Assembly (NCBI GenBank): GCA_030653935.1 | Contig: JAURYL010000006.1 | Location: forward strand, 1-64,000 | Reading direction: 5' to 3' | DNA: 64,000 nt | Origin: Pseudomonadota bacterium | GTDB taxonomy: Bacteria; Pseudomonadota; Gammaproteobacteria; Burkholderiales; Thiobacillaceae | Shown: positions 16,317-24,724 of the stretch, piece by piece | Position numbering within the stretch: the first letter of the stretch is position 1 | Layout: each line of letters starts with the position of its first letter | Notes under the pieces: generated by a model | Seen by the model: the letters and a program-made list of their open reading frames with translations, nothing else | Databases searched by the model: none | Told to the model about the DNA's origin: nothing | Translations under genes and position numbers: made by a program

Positions 16317-19262
16317 TCAGGCTCCGACTACGGCTTGGGGATGGCACACGCCGGCCAACACCTGTATCCAGGGCTGGGGCTCGGTGGTGAGGGTGTCGTG
16401 CACCCACTGGCGGTAGTCGTCAAAGACGCCGTTGATTTGCTTGCTGCGTTGCTCGAAGCGACCCCGCTTCACGGTTTCAAGTTGGCGTTCCAGGTCCAGG
16501 GTGAGTTGCTCAAGCTGGCGTTCCTGCAGGCGCTTCAGCTCTGCCAGGGTGCCTTCCAGGCGCTGGGCGAGGGCGGCGGAAAAACGCTCCTGCTTGTTCA
16601 GCATATGGGCGTGCATGGTCTGCACCGCCTTCGGCAGGGCCGCCTGCATGGTCTGGGTGATGGCATCCAGTTCCCCCGTGTGGCCCCGGTTCGGCAGCCC
16701 GCCCGCCTTGAGGCCGGCGCGGGTCACGAAGGTATCGAATGGCTCCAACCTGAACTCCGCCGGTTTCGCAGGGGTGTGGATGCGGCTGGCCACCTGCCAC
16801 TCGACCAGGAGGGGCTGGCCTTTGCGGTTGGGTACCAGGCTCATCAGGATGAACGCCTGCTCTCCCGGTTGCAGCTTCATGCTCTGCAGCAGCGGGGCAC
16901 GGTGCCGGCCGAAGTGGGTGAGCACCCGGTCGCCCAGCCAGTCCATGATGGGATGCTGGGGCCACAGGTAATGCAGCTGGGGCCAGGTGTCTTCCTCTGC
17001 CCTGGCCTGCCGCGCCGACTCGATGGCCTGTGCCATGCGCTGGGGGTCGGCGCACAGGGAGTAATGGTCGTTGGCGGCCTGCACTTCGCGTGGCAACTGG
17101 CGCAAGCGCTCCTGCAGGTCATAGGGGGCGGTCAAGGCGATGATTTGCTCGGCATCTTCCGCTGACCACTGGCACAGGGTCTGCCCGTGGTTGAGTTGGG
17201 TGAGGGCCGTCTTGGTGTAATGGATGTCGCTGTCGAACAGGGAGGCAGGTTCGTCGATATGGTTCAGGCTGCTGTCGGGCTTAGCGTCGGCGCCGCCGCC
17301 GAACAATTCCATCAGGAAGTCACCTTCGTTTTCGCCGTTCTCCAGACCCTTGGACTTTGCCGCCTTGTCCATGGCGGCTTCGACCTGCTCCGGCGTTTTG
17401 CCATTGGCCATGAAATCAGCGACTTTCTCGGCTTCCTTGTCCGGGTCGTAGACATTGAGGAAGGCCGAGGGGTCACCCAGGTTGACGTTGGCTTGCTCGT
17501 CCTTCTTCTCCAGGATTTCCAGGATGCGCAGGTCGCCCTTGATTTTCTCAGTCACGGCCTCGGTGAACAGATAGACGATGTGGGGCTGCTGCTTCTGCCC
17601 GTAGCGGTCGATCCGGCCATTGCGCTGCTGGAACACCATCAGGGACCAAGGCAGGTCGAAGTGCACCAGGCGGTGGCTGAAGTAGTGCAGGTTCAGGCCT
17701 TCGCTGGCTACGTCGGAACACAGCAGAACCCGCATGGGGTCATCGAGGCGGCCGAATCGTTCCACCAGTTCCTGCTGCTCGGTATCCGACATCTGACCGT
17801 AGAGCACCTCTATCTGGCGAGGCTTGAGCTTGAGGTCGCTGCAGAGCTGCTGGTACAGCCAGCGCAGGGTCTCGATGCGCTCGGAAAAGATGACCAGGCG
17901 GTCGGTGGCCTCATGCATCTGCCAGCCGAATTCAGGCGAACGCAGGTACTTCAACAGGCGCTGGTATTTGCTGAACTGGCCGGCAGCCGGGTCCTGCACC
18001 AAGGCCTTCAAGGACTCAGCCAGGACTTGCAGGCCGTTCACTTCATCCAGCTCGTCTGAGGTCGGGCTGGATTTGCCCGATAGGATTTCGATGCGCTTCT
18101 GGGTGGACTCCAGTGCTGCGGCGGGGCTGGAGAACAGCCCCTTCTGCAGGCCGATGCGCTGGAGTTCCTGCTGGCGTCCTGCCTTGTGCTGGCCTGCCTG
18201 AGTGAACGCGACGTCGAGCAGCGCACGGTAGGCCGCTTCTTCGAGTGGGCTGGCGGCCTGGCGCAAGCAGGTGGTCTTGCGCTCCTGGAAGTCGGCGGAC
18301 ACCTGGTCCTTGATGTCTTTCTTGAAGCGGCGAATCACCAGGCCTTTGCTGCGGAAATCATCCGGCGTATAGAAATCCGGGTCGGAAATCGCCGTGGGGT
18401 CCAGCAGGCTCATCAGGGAGGCAAAGCTGCGCGCCGAGCCGTCATGGGGCGTGGCCGAGAGCAGCATCAGGGTATCCGAGCGGGTCGCCAGCAACTTGGC
18501 CAGACGGGCGCGGCGGGACAAGCCGGATTCGCCCGCCCGGGCCGCCACGTTGTGGCACTCGTCGATGACGATGATGTCCCACCAGGCGTTTTCCAGGTAG
18601 TTGCGGTATTCCAGATTGCTCTTGAGTGTGTCGACGGAAATGATGCTGCGGTCAAAGTAGTTGAACGGGTTGTGGTTGGCGGGAATGCGGTTGCGCACCC
18701 GTGCCAGGCCGACCGAATCCAGCCGCACCAGCGGGATGGAGAAGCGACTCCACCACTCCTTCTGGAACTGGGTGAGCATGGCCTTCTGGGTCACGACCAG
18801 GATGCGCTTGCCCCGTCCACGTTGAATCAACTCGGTGGCCAGCACCCCGGCTTCCAGGGTCTTGCCCAGGCCCACCGAGTCGGCAATCAGGATGCGGGAG
18901 CGCGGTTGCCGCAGGGCCTGCAAGGCCGGGTCCAGCTGGTAAGGCACCAGGTTCATGACGCCGCGATGGCCGAGATGGATTTTCTCGTCGTTGGCAACGC
19001 CACGGCGGCGATGGCTTTCCAGGTACAGCACGGTGGCGTTGTAGGCCGGGGTGTCGTCCGGCACCAGTTCGGTCTTGGCCGGGTCGAGGATGTCGATGGC
19101 GTCCTCAAGGCTGGTCAGGAACAAGGCCGACTGGCCGCGAACCAGCTCGGAGATGCCATCGCAGGTGAGCAGCCAGCCGCCATCCACGGCAGGGTCGACA
19201 CGACGAATCAGCCACTCTTCATCACGAATAACGGCTCGTGCGCCGGGGGCGAAGGGGAGCAT
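16317..19262 (-). CDS. SNF2-family helicase (DrmD-like)
   Basis: A 981-aa superfamily 2 ATPase. The Walker A ADSVGLGKT is at about residues 127-135, the DECH box at 234-237, SATPHDG at 269-275, and QRNGRIDRYGQ (motif VI) near 550. The C-terminal 400 residues include glutamine/leucine-rich helices. SNF2 helicases of this layout sit directly upstream of an adenine methyltransferase in class 1 DISARM (drmD-drmMI), the arrangement seen here with a two-base gap. No strong Shine-Dalgarno is visible before ATG 19262. It is probably the first gene of the island operon. DrmA, DrmB and DrmC are not present as separate genes. Confidence 0.85.
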   Translation of the reverse strand: MLPFAPGARAVIRDEEWLIRRVDPAVDGGWLLTCDGISELVRGQSALFLTSLEDAIDILDPAKTELVPDDTPAYNATVLYLESHRRRGVANDEKIHLGHRGVMNLVPYQLDPALQALRQPRSRILIADSVGLGKTLEAGVLATELIQRGRGKRILVVTQKAMLTQFQKEWWSRFSIPLVRLDSVGLARVRNRIPANHNPFNYFDRSIISVDTLKSNLEYRNYLENAWWDIIVIDECHNVAARAGESGLSRRARLAKLLATRSDTLMLLSATPHDGSARSFASLMSLLDPTAISDPDFYTPDDFRSKGLVIRRFKKDIKDQVSADFQERKTTCLRQAASPLEEAAYRALLDVAFTQAGQHKAGRQQELQRIGLQKGLFSSPAAALESTQKRIEILSGKSSPTSDELDEVNGLQVLAESLKALVQDPAAGQFSKYQRLLKYLRSPEFGWQMHEATDRLVIFSERIETLRWLYQQLCSDLKLKPRQIEVLYGQMSDTEQQELVERFGRLDDPMRVLLCSDVASEGLNLHYFSHRLVHFDLPWSLMVFQQRNGRIDRYGQKQQPHIVYLFTEAVTEKIKGDLRILEILEKKDEQANVNLGDPSAFLNVYDPDKEAEKVADFMANGKTPEQVEAAMDKAAKSKGLENGENEGDFLMELFGGGADAKPDSSLNHIDEPASLFDSDIHYTKTALTQLNHGQTLCQWSAEDAEQIIALTAPYDLQERLRQLPREVQAANDHYSLCADPQRMAQAIESARQARAEEDTWPQLHYLWPQHPIMDWLGDRVLTHFGRHRAPLLQSMKLQPGEQAFILMSLVPNRKGQPLLVEWQVASRIHTPAKPAEFRLEPFDTFVTRAGLKAGGLPNRGHTGELDAITQTMQAALPKAVQTMHAHMLNKQERFSAALAQRLEGTLAELKRLQERQLEQLTLDLERQLETVKRGRFEQRSKQINGVFDDYRQWVHDTLTTEPQPWIQVLAGVCHPQAVVGA

Positions 19263-19575
19263 GTCTATGTAATTCGCTATTAACTAGGAACTAGGCCAAT
19301 TTGGATGGCGCCTCTGCCGGTTTTATTATTCTTGCTGCATGCTCATCGAGTGTCAGTAAGACAGAGCTGCTAGCTCGCATTGTGCCTTGCTTGGTTATTC
19401 GAGTGTCAAAGGCTTCGACGAGTCTGGTCGTGGCAAAGGACTGGAAGCACACAAGCTGGCCCGCCTAGCACCTTCGCCGCCCTATTAAGGGCGACGTTAC
19501 ATAGGTGCCTTGGCCTGGACTTTGATGTAGATGCTGCGCGCTTTTGGGCCATGGCCGCCGCGCATGCTGTAATTG
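19263..19575. other. Intergenic stretch, probable promoter region of the island operon
   Basis: This 313-base stretch lies between the SNF2 helicase start and the end of the upstream 101-aa gene. It is poorer in GC near 19265-19340 than the genes around it, as expected for a promoter, but I cannot fix a -35/-10 pair. A + strand frame inside it shows no family features and is not called. Confidence 0.35.
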
Positions 19576-19881
19576 TTATAACTGCTGCTTTGCGTTTGCT
19601 AGGGACTCAGGCCAGGTCGCTACGCCTGTGTTGTACGCACTCGCGGCCGCATCGAAGCGCGCGAGCGTCTCTGAAAACCTGCGAGTAGCCCGCTTGTTGT
19701 CTTCTACCCGGCACCATAGTGGTACACCTGCATCGTCAAAGCGCATATTCGTCGGGATTTTCTTCGGTACGCGTGGCTTGCCCTCGCTATCGACCTCGAC
19801 AAGCGCGAGATAAATGCGCACCGGCCAGGTGTACTGGCCCCCGCCCTGGGTGCCGCGCTCGAAAACTACTGCTCGTCTCAT
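19576..19881 (-). CDS. Hypothetical protein at island edge
   Basis: A 101-aa soluble protein starting MRRAVVFERGTQGGGQYTWP. Its beginning resembles a beta-strand domain (YTWPVRIYLALVEVD) and its end is helical. No family is recognised. The ATG at 19881 has GGAG seven bases upstream; the longer open frame to 20142 overlaps the tRNA-Pro gene and is not used. It runs in the same direction as the defence-like operon, 313 bases before it, so it could be part of the accessory island. Confidence 0.6.
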   Translation of the reverse strand: MRRAVVFERGTQGGGQYTWPVRIYLALVEVDSEGKPRVPKKIPTNMRFDDAGVPLWCRVEDNKRATRRFSETLARFDAAASAYNTGVATWPESLANAKQQL

Positions 19882-20103
19882 GATGTGCTCCGTTAATTGC
19901 GAGCAATCCGTTTTGTCGCTCGTACTAGATATAGCAACGGGCATGTAGTGTTTCGCCGATAGACGAAACTTTTTTGCGAGCGCGCAGCGAGCAGGCGTTA
20001 GAGTGCTGTCCAGATATTGTCCAACTGAGATGGACAAGCAGGGCGCAAAGGCAGAAGCGGGCGAAGGCCCGTCCGCTGCTAAGTCTTTGAGAGTGCTTGA
20101 ATT

Positions 20104-20182
<79 letters not shown>

Positions 20183-20234
20183 ACTTGAACCGCTCCCGGA
20201 ACCGGGGACGGTGAAACAACGGTGAATCTATAAA

Positions 20235-21203
20235 CTAAAAATCGCGGCTGACCGCGAAGGCCGACAATTCTAGCAAAGCGGCCTTGTATTGGCTATCCGG
20301 AATTTTGGATAAAGCACTACTCGCCAATCTGGTTTCCGCCTCGGCCTGCTTGCGGGCGTGGTCGAGGGCGCCGGTGCTCTGGACAATGGCGAGAATTTCA
20401 TCGAACTGGCTAGCATCGCCCTGCTTGATGGCATTGCGGATGATCTCGGTCTGCTCCGGGGTGCCGTGTTTCATGGCGAACAGCAGGGGCAGGGTAGGCT
20501 TGCCTTCGGCCAGGTCGTCGCCGACGTTCTTGCCGATCACGTCGCTGGTGCCGGAGTAGTCCAGGACATCGTCGATGATCTGGAACGCCGTGCCCAGGTG
20601 CATGCCGTAATCGCCCAGCGCGTCTTCCTGCTCGCGCGGCGCGTTCTGGACGATGGCGCCGAGGCGGCCGGCGGCCTCAAACAGTTTCGCGGTCTTGTAG
20701 CGAATGACGCGCAGGTAGGCCGCTTCGTCGATGTCCGGATCATTGCAGTTCATGAGCTGCAATACCTCGCCCTCGGCAATGACGTTGGTGGCGTCCGAAA
20801 GCACTTCCATGACCCGCAGATTGTGCAGCGAAACCATCATCTGGAAGGCGCGTGAGTAGAGAAAGTCACCCACCAGCACGCTGGCGGAATTGCCGAACAG
20901 GGCATTGGCGGTATCCCGGCCGCGACGCAGGGCGGAGGCATCCACCACGTCGTCGTGCAGCAGGGTGGCGGTGTGGATGAACTCCACCACGGCGGCAAGT
21001 TCGTGATGCTGGACACCCTCATGCCCCATCGCTTTGGCCGCGAGCACCACCAGGGCGGGGCGCAGACGCTTGCCGCCGCTGTGGATGATGTACTCGGAGA
21101 CCTGTCGCACCAGCGCCACTTCGGAATGCAGCCGCGCGCGGATGACCTGATCGACCTTGGCCATGTCGGCGGTCAGTAGCGTTTGCAGCGTGGGGGATGA
21201 CAC
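20235..21203 (-). CDS. ispB: Octaprenyl diphosphate synthase
   Basis: A 322-aa trans-polyprenyl synthase that elongates farnesyl diphosphate with isopentenyl diphosphate to make the quinone side chain. The first aspartate-rich motif LLHDDVVD is at about residues 81-88 and the second, IIDDVLDYSG, near 210. GGKRLRPAL and the KTAKLFEAA helix are also typical of the family. Its length is normal for IspB. It sits between tRNA-Pro and tRNA-Thr genes on the same strand. Confidence 0.92.
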   Translation of the reverse strand: MSSPTLQTLLTADMAKVDQVIRARLHSEVALVRQVSEYIIHSGGKRLRPALVVLAAKAMGHEGVQHHELAAVVEFIHTATLLHDDVVDASALRRGRDTANALFGNSASVLVGDFLYSRAFQMMVSLHNLRVMEVLSDATNVIAEGEVLQLMNCNDPDIDEAAYLRVIRYKTAKLFEAAGRLGAIVQNAPREQEDALGDYGMHLGTAFQIIDDVLDYSGTSDVIGKNVGDDLAEGKPTLPLLFAMKHGTPEQTEIIRNAIKQGDASQFDEILAIVQSTGALDHARKQAEAETRLASSALSKIPDSQYKAALLELSAFAVSRDF

Positions 21204-21238
21204 GATGTGGGCGAGGTGGCTGTGGGTGGTGAAGTGTT

Positions 21239-21314
<76 letters not shown>

Positions 21315-21383
21315 TTTCTGGGGCGCGGATTATACATTTCTGGCGGCAATGCCCAAATATGGTTCACACGTACCCCATTTTCT

Positions 21384-22805
21384 TCACTCGAACCGGTAGC
21401 CCAGGCGCAACCCGCCCCAATGCCGGCCCTTGATGTAGATCGGGGCGGAAAGGTCTTTCATCAGGACATGTTTGCCACCGCCCATGTCGCGGCGATAGGT
21501 TTGCAGCAGAAAAGGCTTCTCGTTGCGGCCGGCGGCGAGGCCGGTGCGGTCGTTGAAAATGCGGCGGTTGCGGCAGTTGGCGGCATTCCATTCCGGATTG
21601 CGTCCCTGTGGTTTGGAAAATTTCAGGTTGTGCGTCGGGAGGTAGCCGTTGCGGTCGATCGCCGCGCAAAACACCACCTGGGGCGAGACGTTCAGCATGG
21701 ATTCCTGGATGGGCGGCAATACCGCGTCGCTGAGGCGCAGGTAGCGGGTGGTCTGTTGTGCTGGATTGCTGCCGGCGACAGGCAGGTAGTTCTCGTCGAA
21801 CAAATCGTTCAGGCTGATGCGGCCGTCATCCACAGCGTCTTCGAAGAGCAGGCCGATTTCATTCGCGGCTTCGACCACCGCGCTGATATAGGGTGAATCC
21901 TCGGTTTCCAAACCGCTGTGTGTGGTGATCTCGATCAGGTTTTCGCTCAAGCCGAGCAGCGCGTGGGCGCGACCGCGCGAGGCCTCCAGCGTCCTGGAGG
22001 AGGTTTCCACGTCCTTGTCCAGGGCTTGTACCGCGTTCAGCACGTTGTCACACGCGGTCAGGTTGCCGTCCGCCTGGCTGGAGATGTGATGGATCTTTGC
22101 CGCCACCGCGCCAAATGCGCTTCGGAAAGCCTCGATGGCGGCATCCACGGCGGCTTCGGCGCCACCTTGCTTGCCGCCGTGTTCAGCCTCGACTTCCTTG
22201 GCCAATGCTTCCACGCGCTGATCCAGTTGTGACACCGTGTTGCTGATCAGTTGACTGGAGGACTGTACCCGCTGCGCCAGGTCCTTCACCGCGTCGGCGA
22301 CGACGCCGAAGCCCTTGCCCGCTTCGCCGGCGCGGACGGCTTCCACCGAGGCGTTGAAGGCGACAATGCGGGTCTGGAAGGCGATCTGGCCGATTTCATC
22401 CGCCGCCCGCGCCACCTGCTTCAATGCCACGCCGACGCTGGAAATCCCTTCTTCCACACGTGAAACCGCGCTGGCCAGCATGCGGGTCTCCGCGAGCGCC
22501 GATTCGACGCGGCCGCGTGTTTGCCCGGCCAGTGTCTCGGCCTCGCGGGCTTCGTGGCTGATGGACTGGTTTGAGGAGACCATGCCGCGGATGTCCTCGA
22601 ATAGCTTGTCGAATGCTTCGCTCTGGCTGCGGTTGATGGCGCCGAGATCATCGAGAGCGCCAGCGATATCGGCGGCTTCTCGCCCCAGACCGCCGGCCTG
22701 CCGCACAAATTCGGAAAGCGTGGCGTGGATCTGGCCTTGATCGTATGGCATGGCGTTCGCGCGGCTGGGGAAGATGTCGCCAATAGCGGCGCGATTGGCA
22801 GACAC
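21384..22805 (-). CDS. Soluble methyl-accepting chemotaxis protein
   Basis: A 473-aa chemoreceptor without transmembrane segments. Residues 40-300 form the helical signalling domain; the hairpin tip (QIAFQTRIVAFNASVEAVRAGEAGKGFGVVADAVK) is the conserved region that contacts CheA/CheW. The C-terminal roughly 150 residues, ending KGRHWGGLRLGYRFE, are a sensory domain placed after the signalling domain, with QTYRRDMGGGKHVLMKDLSAPIY resembling a Cache-type ligand domain. The start is GTG 22805, or ATG 22751 (MPYDQG); neither has a strong ribosome binding site. No che genes are nearby. Confidence 0.85.
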   Translation of the reverse strand: MSANRAAIGDIFPSRANAMPYDQGQIHATLSEFVRQAGGLGREAADIAGALDDLGAINRSQSEAFDKLFEDIRGMVSSNQSISHEAREAETLAGQTRGRVESALAETRMLASAVSRVEEGISSVGVALKQVARAADEIGQIAFQTRIVAFNASVEAVRAGEAGKGFGVVADAVKDLAQRVQSSSQLISNTVSQLDQRVEALAKEVEAEHGGKQGGAEAAVDAAIEAFRSAFGAVAAKIHHISSQADGNLTACDNVLNAVQALDKDVETSSRTLEASRGRAHALLGLSENLIEITTHSGLETEDSPYISAVVEAANEIGLLFEDAVDDGRISLNDLFDENYLPVAGSNPAQQTTRYLRLSDAVLPPIQESMLNVSPQVVFCAAIDRNGYLPTHNLKFSKPQGRNPEWNAANCRNRRIFNDRTGLAAGRNEKPFLLQTYRRDMGGGKHVLMKDLSAPIYIKGRHWGGLRLGYRFE

Positions 22806-22833
22806 TTTAGGAAACGCCGATTAATTCCCCATC

Positions 22834-22904
22834 CGTCGTTCCCGCGCAGGCGGGAACCCAGTTAAATCAACAATCTGGATGCCCGCCTTCGCGGGCATGA
22901 CGGA
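22834..22904. repeat. Pair of REP-like palindromes in opposite orientation
   Basis: Two palindromes, cgttcccgcgcaggcgggaac and gatgcccgccttcgcgggcat, flank a short AT-rich spacer. They belong to the same family as the units near 10518 and 49841. The rest of 22806-23202 shows no gene. Confidence 0.75.
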
Positions 22905-23202
22905 ATAAATCAGTGCTTCCTTTAGGCGCCGGGACACATTAGCTTCAGTATTCCGCCGTGCCACACGTCGCTTTCAGAGGGTGCGTGGCCATGAGGGGCG
23001 TGCTCTCAGCGCCCCATCATGGTCCAACTCGTTCGGCGCCTTGCTCGGAGGCCGTGAAATCGCGCCAACTACTGCCGCGCCTGTTTGGAGCTCAAGCCGT
23101 CGGGGTTCGCGCCGCCCGTTCAGGATCAAATAGGTGATTGAAATATATGAATAAAAAGTGTAGATTAGCGGACTCTAATATTTCTTCATGTGAGGAGCGA
23201 GC

Positions 23203-23529
23203 ATGTTCGGCATGTACAACATCAAGGAACTGGACGTCGATGCCCTGGACGCCAGCAAGGAACAGATTCATCTGATCGACGTGCGTACCGAAGGTGAGGT
23301 TTCGCGCGGCATCATCGGCGGCGCCATTCATATCCCCCTGCATCTGCTGCCGCTGCGCGCAACGGAGATTCCGCAGGACAGGCCCGTGGTGATCTACTGC
23401 AATTCCGGCGCCCGTTCCGCGCAAGCCTGTGCCTTCATGGCCGCCAAGGGCTTCGAAAACATGCACAACCTGGCGGGTGGCATCATGGCTTGGGCGCGTT
23501 CCGGCAAGCCGCTCGCCGCGCGGTCTTGA
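23203..23529 (+). CDS. Single-domain rhodanese-like sulfurtransferase
   Basis: A 108-aa rhodanese domain. LIDVRTEGEVSRGIIGGAIHIPL is the substrate-side segment, and the catalytic cysteine is in IYCNSGARSAQA near residue 66, followed by the GGIMAWARSGKPL end typical of the family. It would carry sulfane sulfur as a cysteine persulfide. The next two genes encode TusA and DsrE2, so it probably feeds sulfur to them. GAGGAG lies seven bases before the ATG. Confidence 0.9.
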   Translation: MFGMYNIKELDVDALDASKEQIHLIDVRTEGEVSRGIIGGAIHIPLHLLPLRATEIPQDRPVVIYCNSGARSAQACAFMAAKGFENMHNLAGGIMAWARSGKPLAARS

Positions 23530-23630
23530 TGACTTGATTCATGTCACGCGGGCGCGTTGCAATCTCCCCGCAAGCGGCGTAAATTACGCCGGCTTTTTTC
23601 AGTACTTGCTAATTTTCTGAAGGAAAAACC

Positions 23631-23858
23631 ATGAATTTCGACAAAGAACTCGACGCGCGCGGCCTCAACTGCCCCCTGCCCATCCTGCGCTGCAAGAAAT
23701 CGCTGAATGAAATGACCTCCGGTCTGATCTTGAAGGTGGTCTCCACCGACCCGGGTTCAGTCAAGGACTTCGCCGCCTTCGCCAAGCAAACCGGCAACGA
23801 ACTCCTCTCATCCGCCGAAGCTGGTGGCGAATACACCTTCTTCATCAAGAAGAAGTAA
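23631..23858 (+). CDS. tusA: TusA-family sulfur carrier
   Basis: A 75-aa TusA/SirA protein. The signature LDARGLNCPLPILRCKK carries the persulfide-bearing cysteine in the CPxP motif at residues 14-17. Length and fold match the family. It accepts sulfur from a rhodanese or cysteine desulfurase and passes it on for tRNA thiolation or, in sulfur oxidisers, for transfer to the Dsr or Hdr route. Placement between a rhodanese and DsrE2 suggests sulfur trafficking. It starts with AAGGA six bases upstream. Confidence 0.92.
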   Translation: MNFDKELDARGLNCPLPILRCKKSLNEMTSGLILKVVSTDPGSVKDFAAFAKQTGNELLSSAEAGGEYTFFIKKK

Positions 23859-23897
23859 GCACTTCACTTCTTATCAACCTTTCTGAGAGGTGCTGTG

Positions 23898-24410
23898 ATG
23901 GACGATCAAAAGAAGCTGGCGATCATCGCGACCAAGGGCACGCTGGACTGGGCCTATCCCCCGTTCATTCTGGCATCCACGGCCGCCGCGCTGGGTTACG
24001 AAACCCAGATTTTCTTCACCTTCTACGGCCTGCAGATGCTGCGCAAGGATCTCAGCGGCCTCAAGGTCAGCCCCCTGGGCAACCCGGGCATGCCCATGAA
24101 GATGCCCTTCGGACCGAAATGGTTCAAGGAAATCAACTGGAACATCCCCAACGCGGTTCAGGCATTTGTGCCCGGTTACGAGTCCGTTGCCACCGCTCTG
24201 ATGAAGCAGACCATCAAGAACAACGGTGTGGCGTCCATTCCTGAATTGCGCGAGCTGTGCCAGGAAGCGGAAGTCAAATTCATCGCCTGCCAGATGACCG
24301 TTGAATTGTTCGGCTTCGAACACAGCGACTTCATCGATGGCGTCGAATACGGTGGCGCCGCCACCTTCTTCGAATTCGCCGGTGAGACGGATATCTGTTT
24401 GTATATCTAA
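23898..24410 (+). CDS. DsrE2-type (DsrE/DsrF/DrsH-like) sulfur-transfer protein
   Basis: A 170-aa protein with the DsrE-like fold: KLAIIATKGTLDWAYPPFILASTAAALG at the N-terminus, the FFTFYGLQMLR strand-helix, and KFIACQMTVELFGF near residue 135, whose cysteine fits the sulfur-binding site of DsrE2/DsrE3 proteins. Such proteins often occur with rhodanese and TusA in sulfur-metabolising bacteria, as here. I start it at ATG 23898 because AGAGG lies seven bases upstream; GTG 23895 is also possible. A strong terminator follows. Confidence 0.88.
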   Translation: MDDQKKLAIIATKGTLDWAYPPFILASTAAALGYETQIFFTFYGLQMLRKDLSGLKVSPLGNPGMPMKMPFGPKWFKEINWNIPNAVQAFVPGYESVATALMKQTIKNNGVASIPELRELCQEAEVKFIACQMTVELFGFEHSDFIDGVEYGGAATFFEFAGETDICLYI

Positions 24411-24427
24411 GGCTGGTTTATGCGTAC

Positions 24428-24457
24428 AAAAAAGCCGCCTTCGGGCGGCTTTTTTTA
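24428..24457 (+). terminator. Rho-independent terminator after the DsrE2 gene
   Basis: GCCGCC-TTCG-GGCGGC hairpin flanked by an A-run and a T-run, 18 bases after the stop codon. It ends the rhodanese-TusA-DsrE2 unit. Confidence 0.9.
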
Positions 24458-24724
24458 TGGTTTTCTTTGTTTTCTAGATGCAAATGACTTTGATTAAGAA
24501 TCGAATGCGTCTTTTTTGTCTGGTTAATTGGTACTAGAAAAAACGCCCCACGGATGTGATTCGTTTGCAATCAATATGTTAGCTTATGCTGATATGCCAC
24601 TATGCCTTGGGCTTTTTCGCAAAAACGCCTTGCGGGAGTTGACGTCCGTCTTTACCATGCCCCGAGTTTTGCTTGGGTGATGACCTGGGTGAAAACGTTC
24701 ATACGCGATTTCGAGGAGATATAA

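Noticed and set aside
416-19262. Complete class 1 DISARM, Druantia or BREX call
   Set aside because: No separate DrmA, DrmB or DrmC, no DruA-D/DruH/DruM/F/G, and no PglZ or BrxC is visible, so only similarity of parts is claimed.
19380-19813. Two + strand frames upstream of the island operon
   Set aside because: No ribosome binding site or family features, and one overlaps the better supported 101-aa gene on the minus strand.
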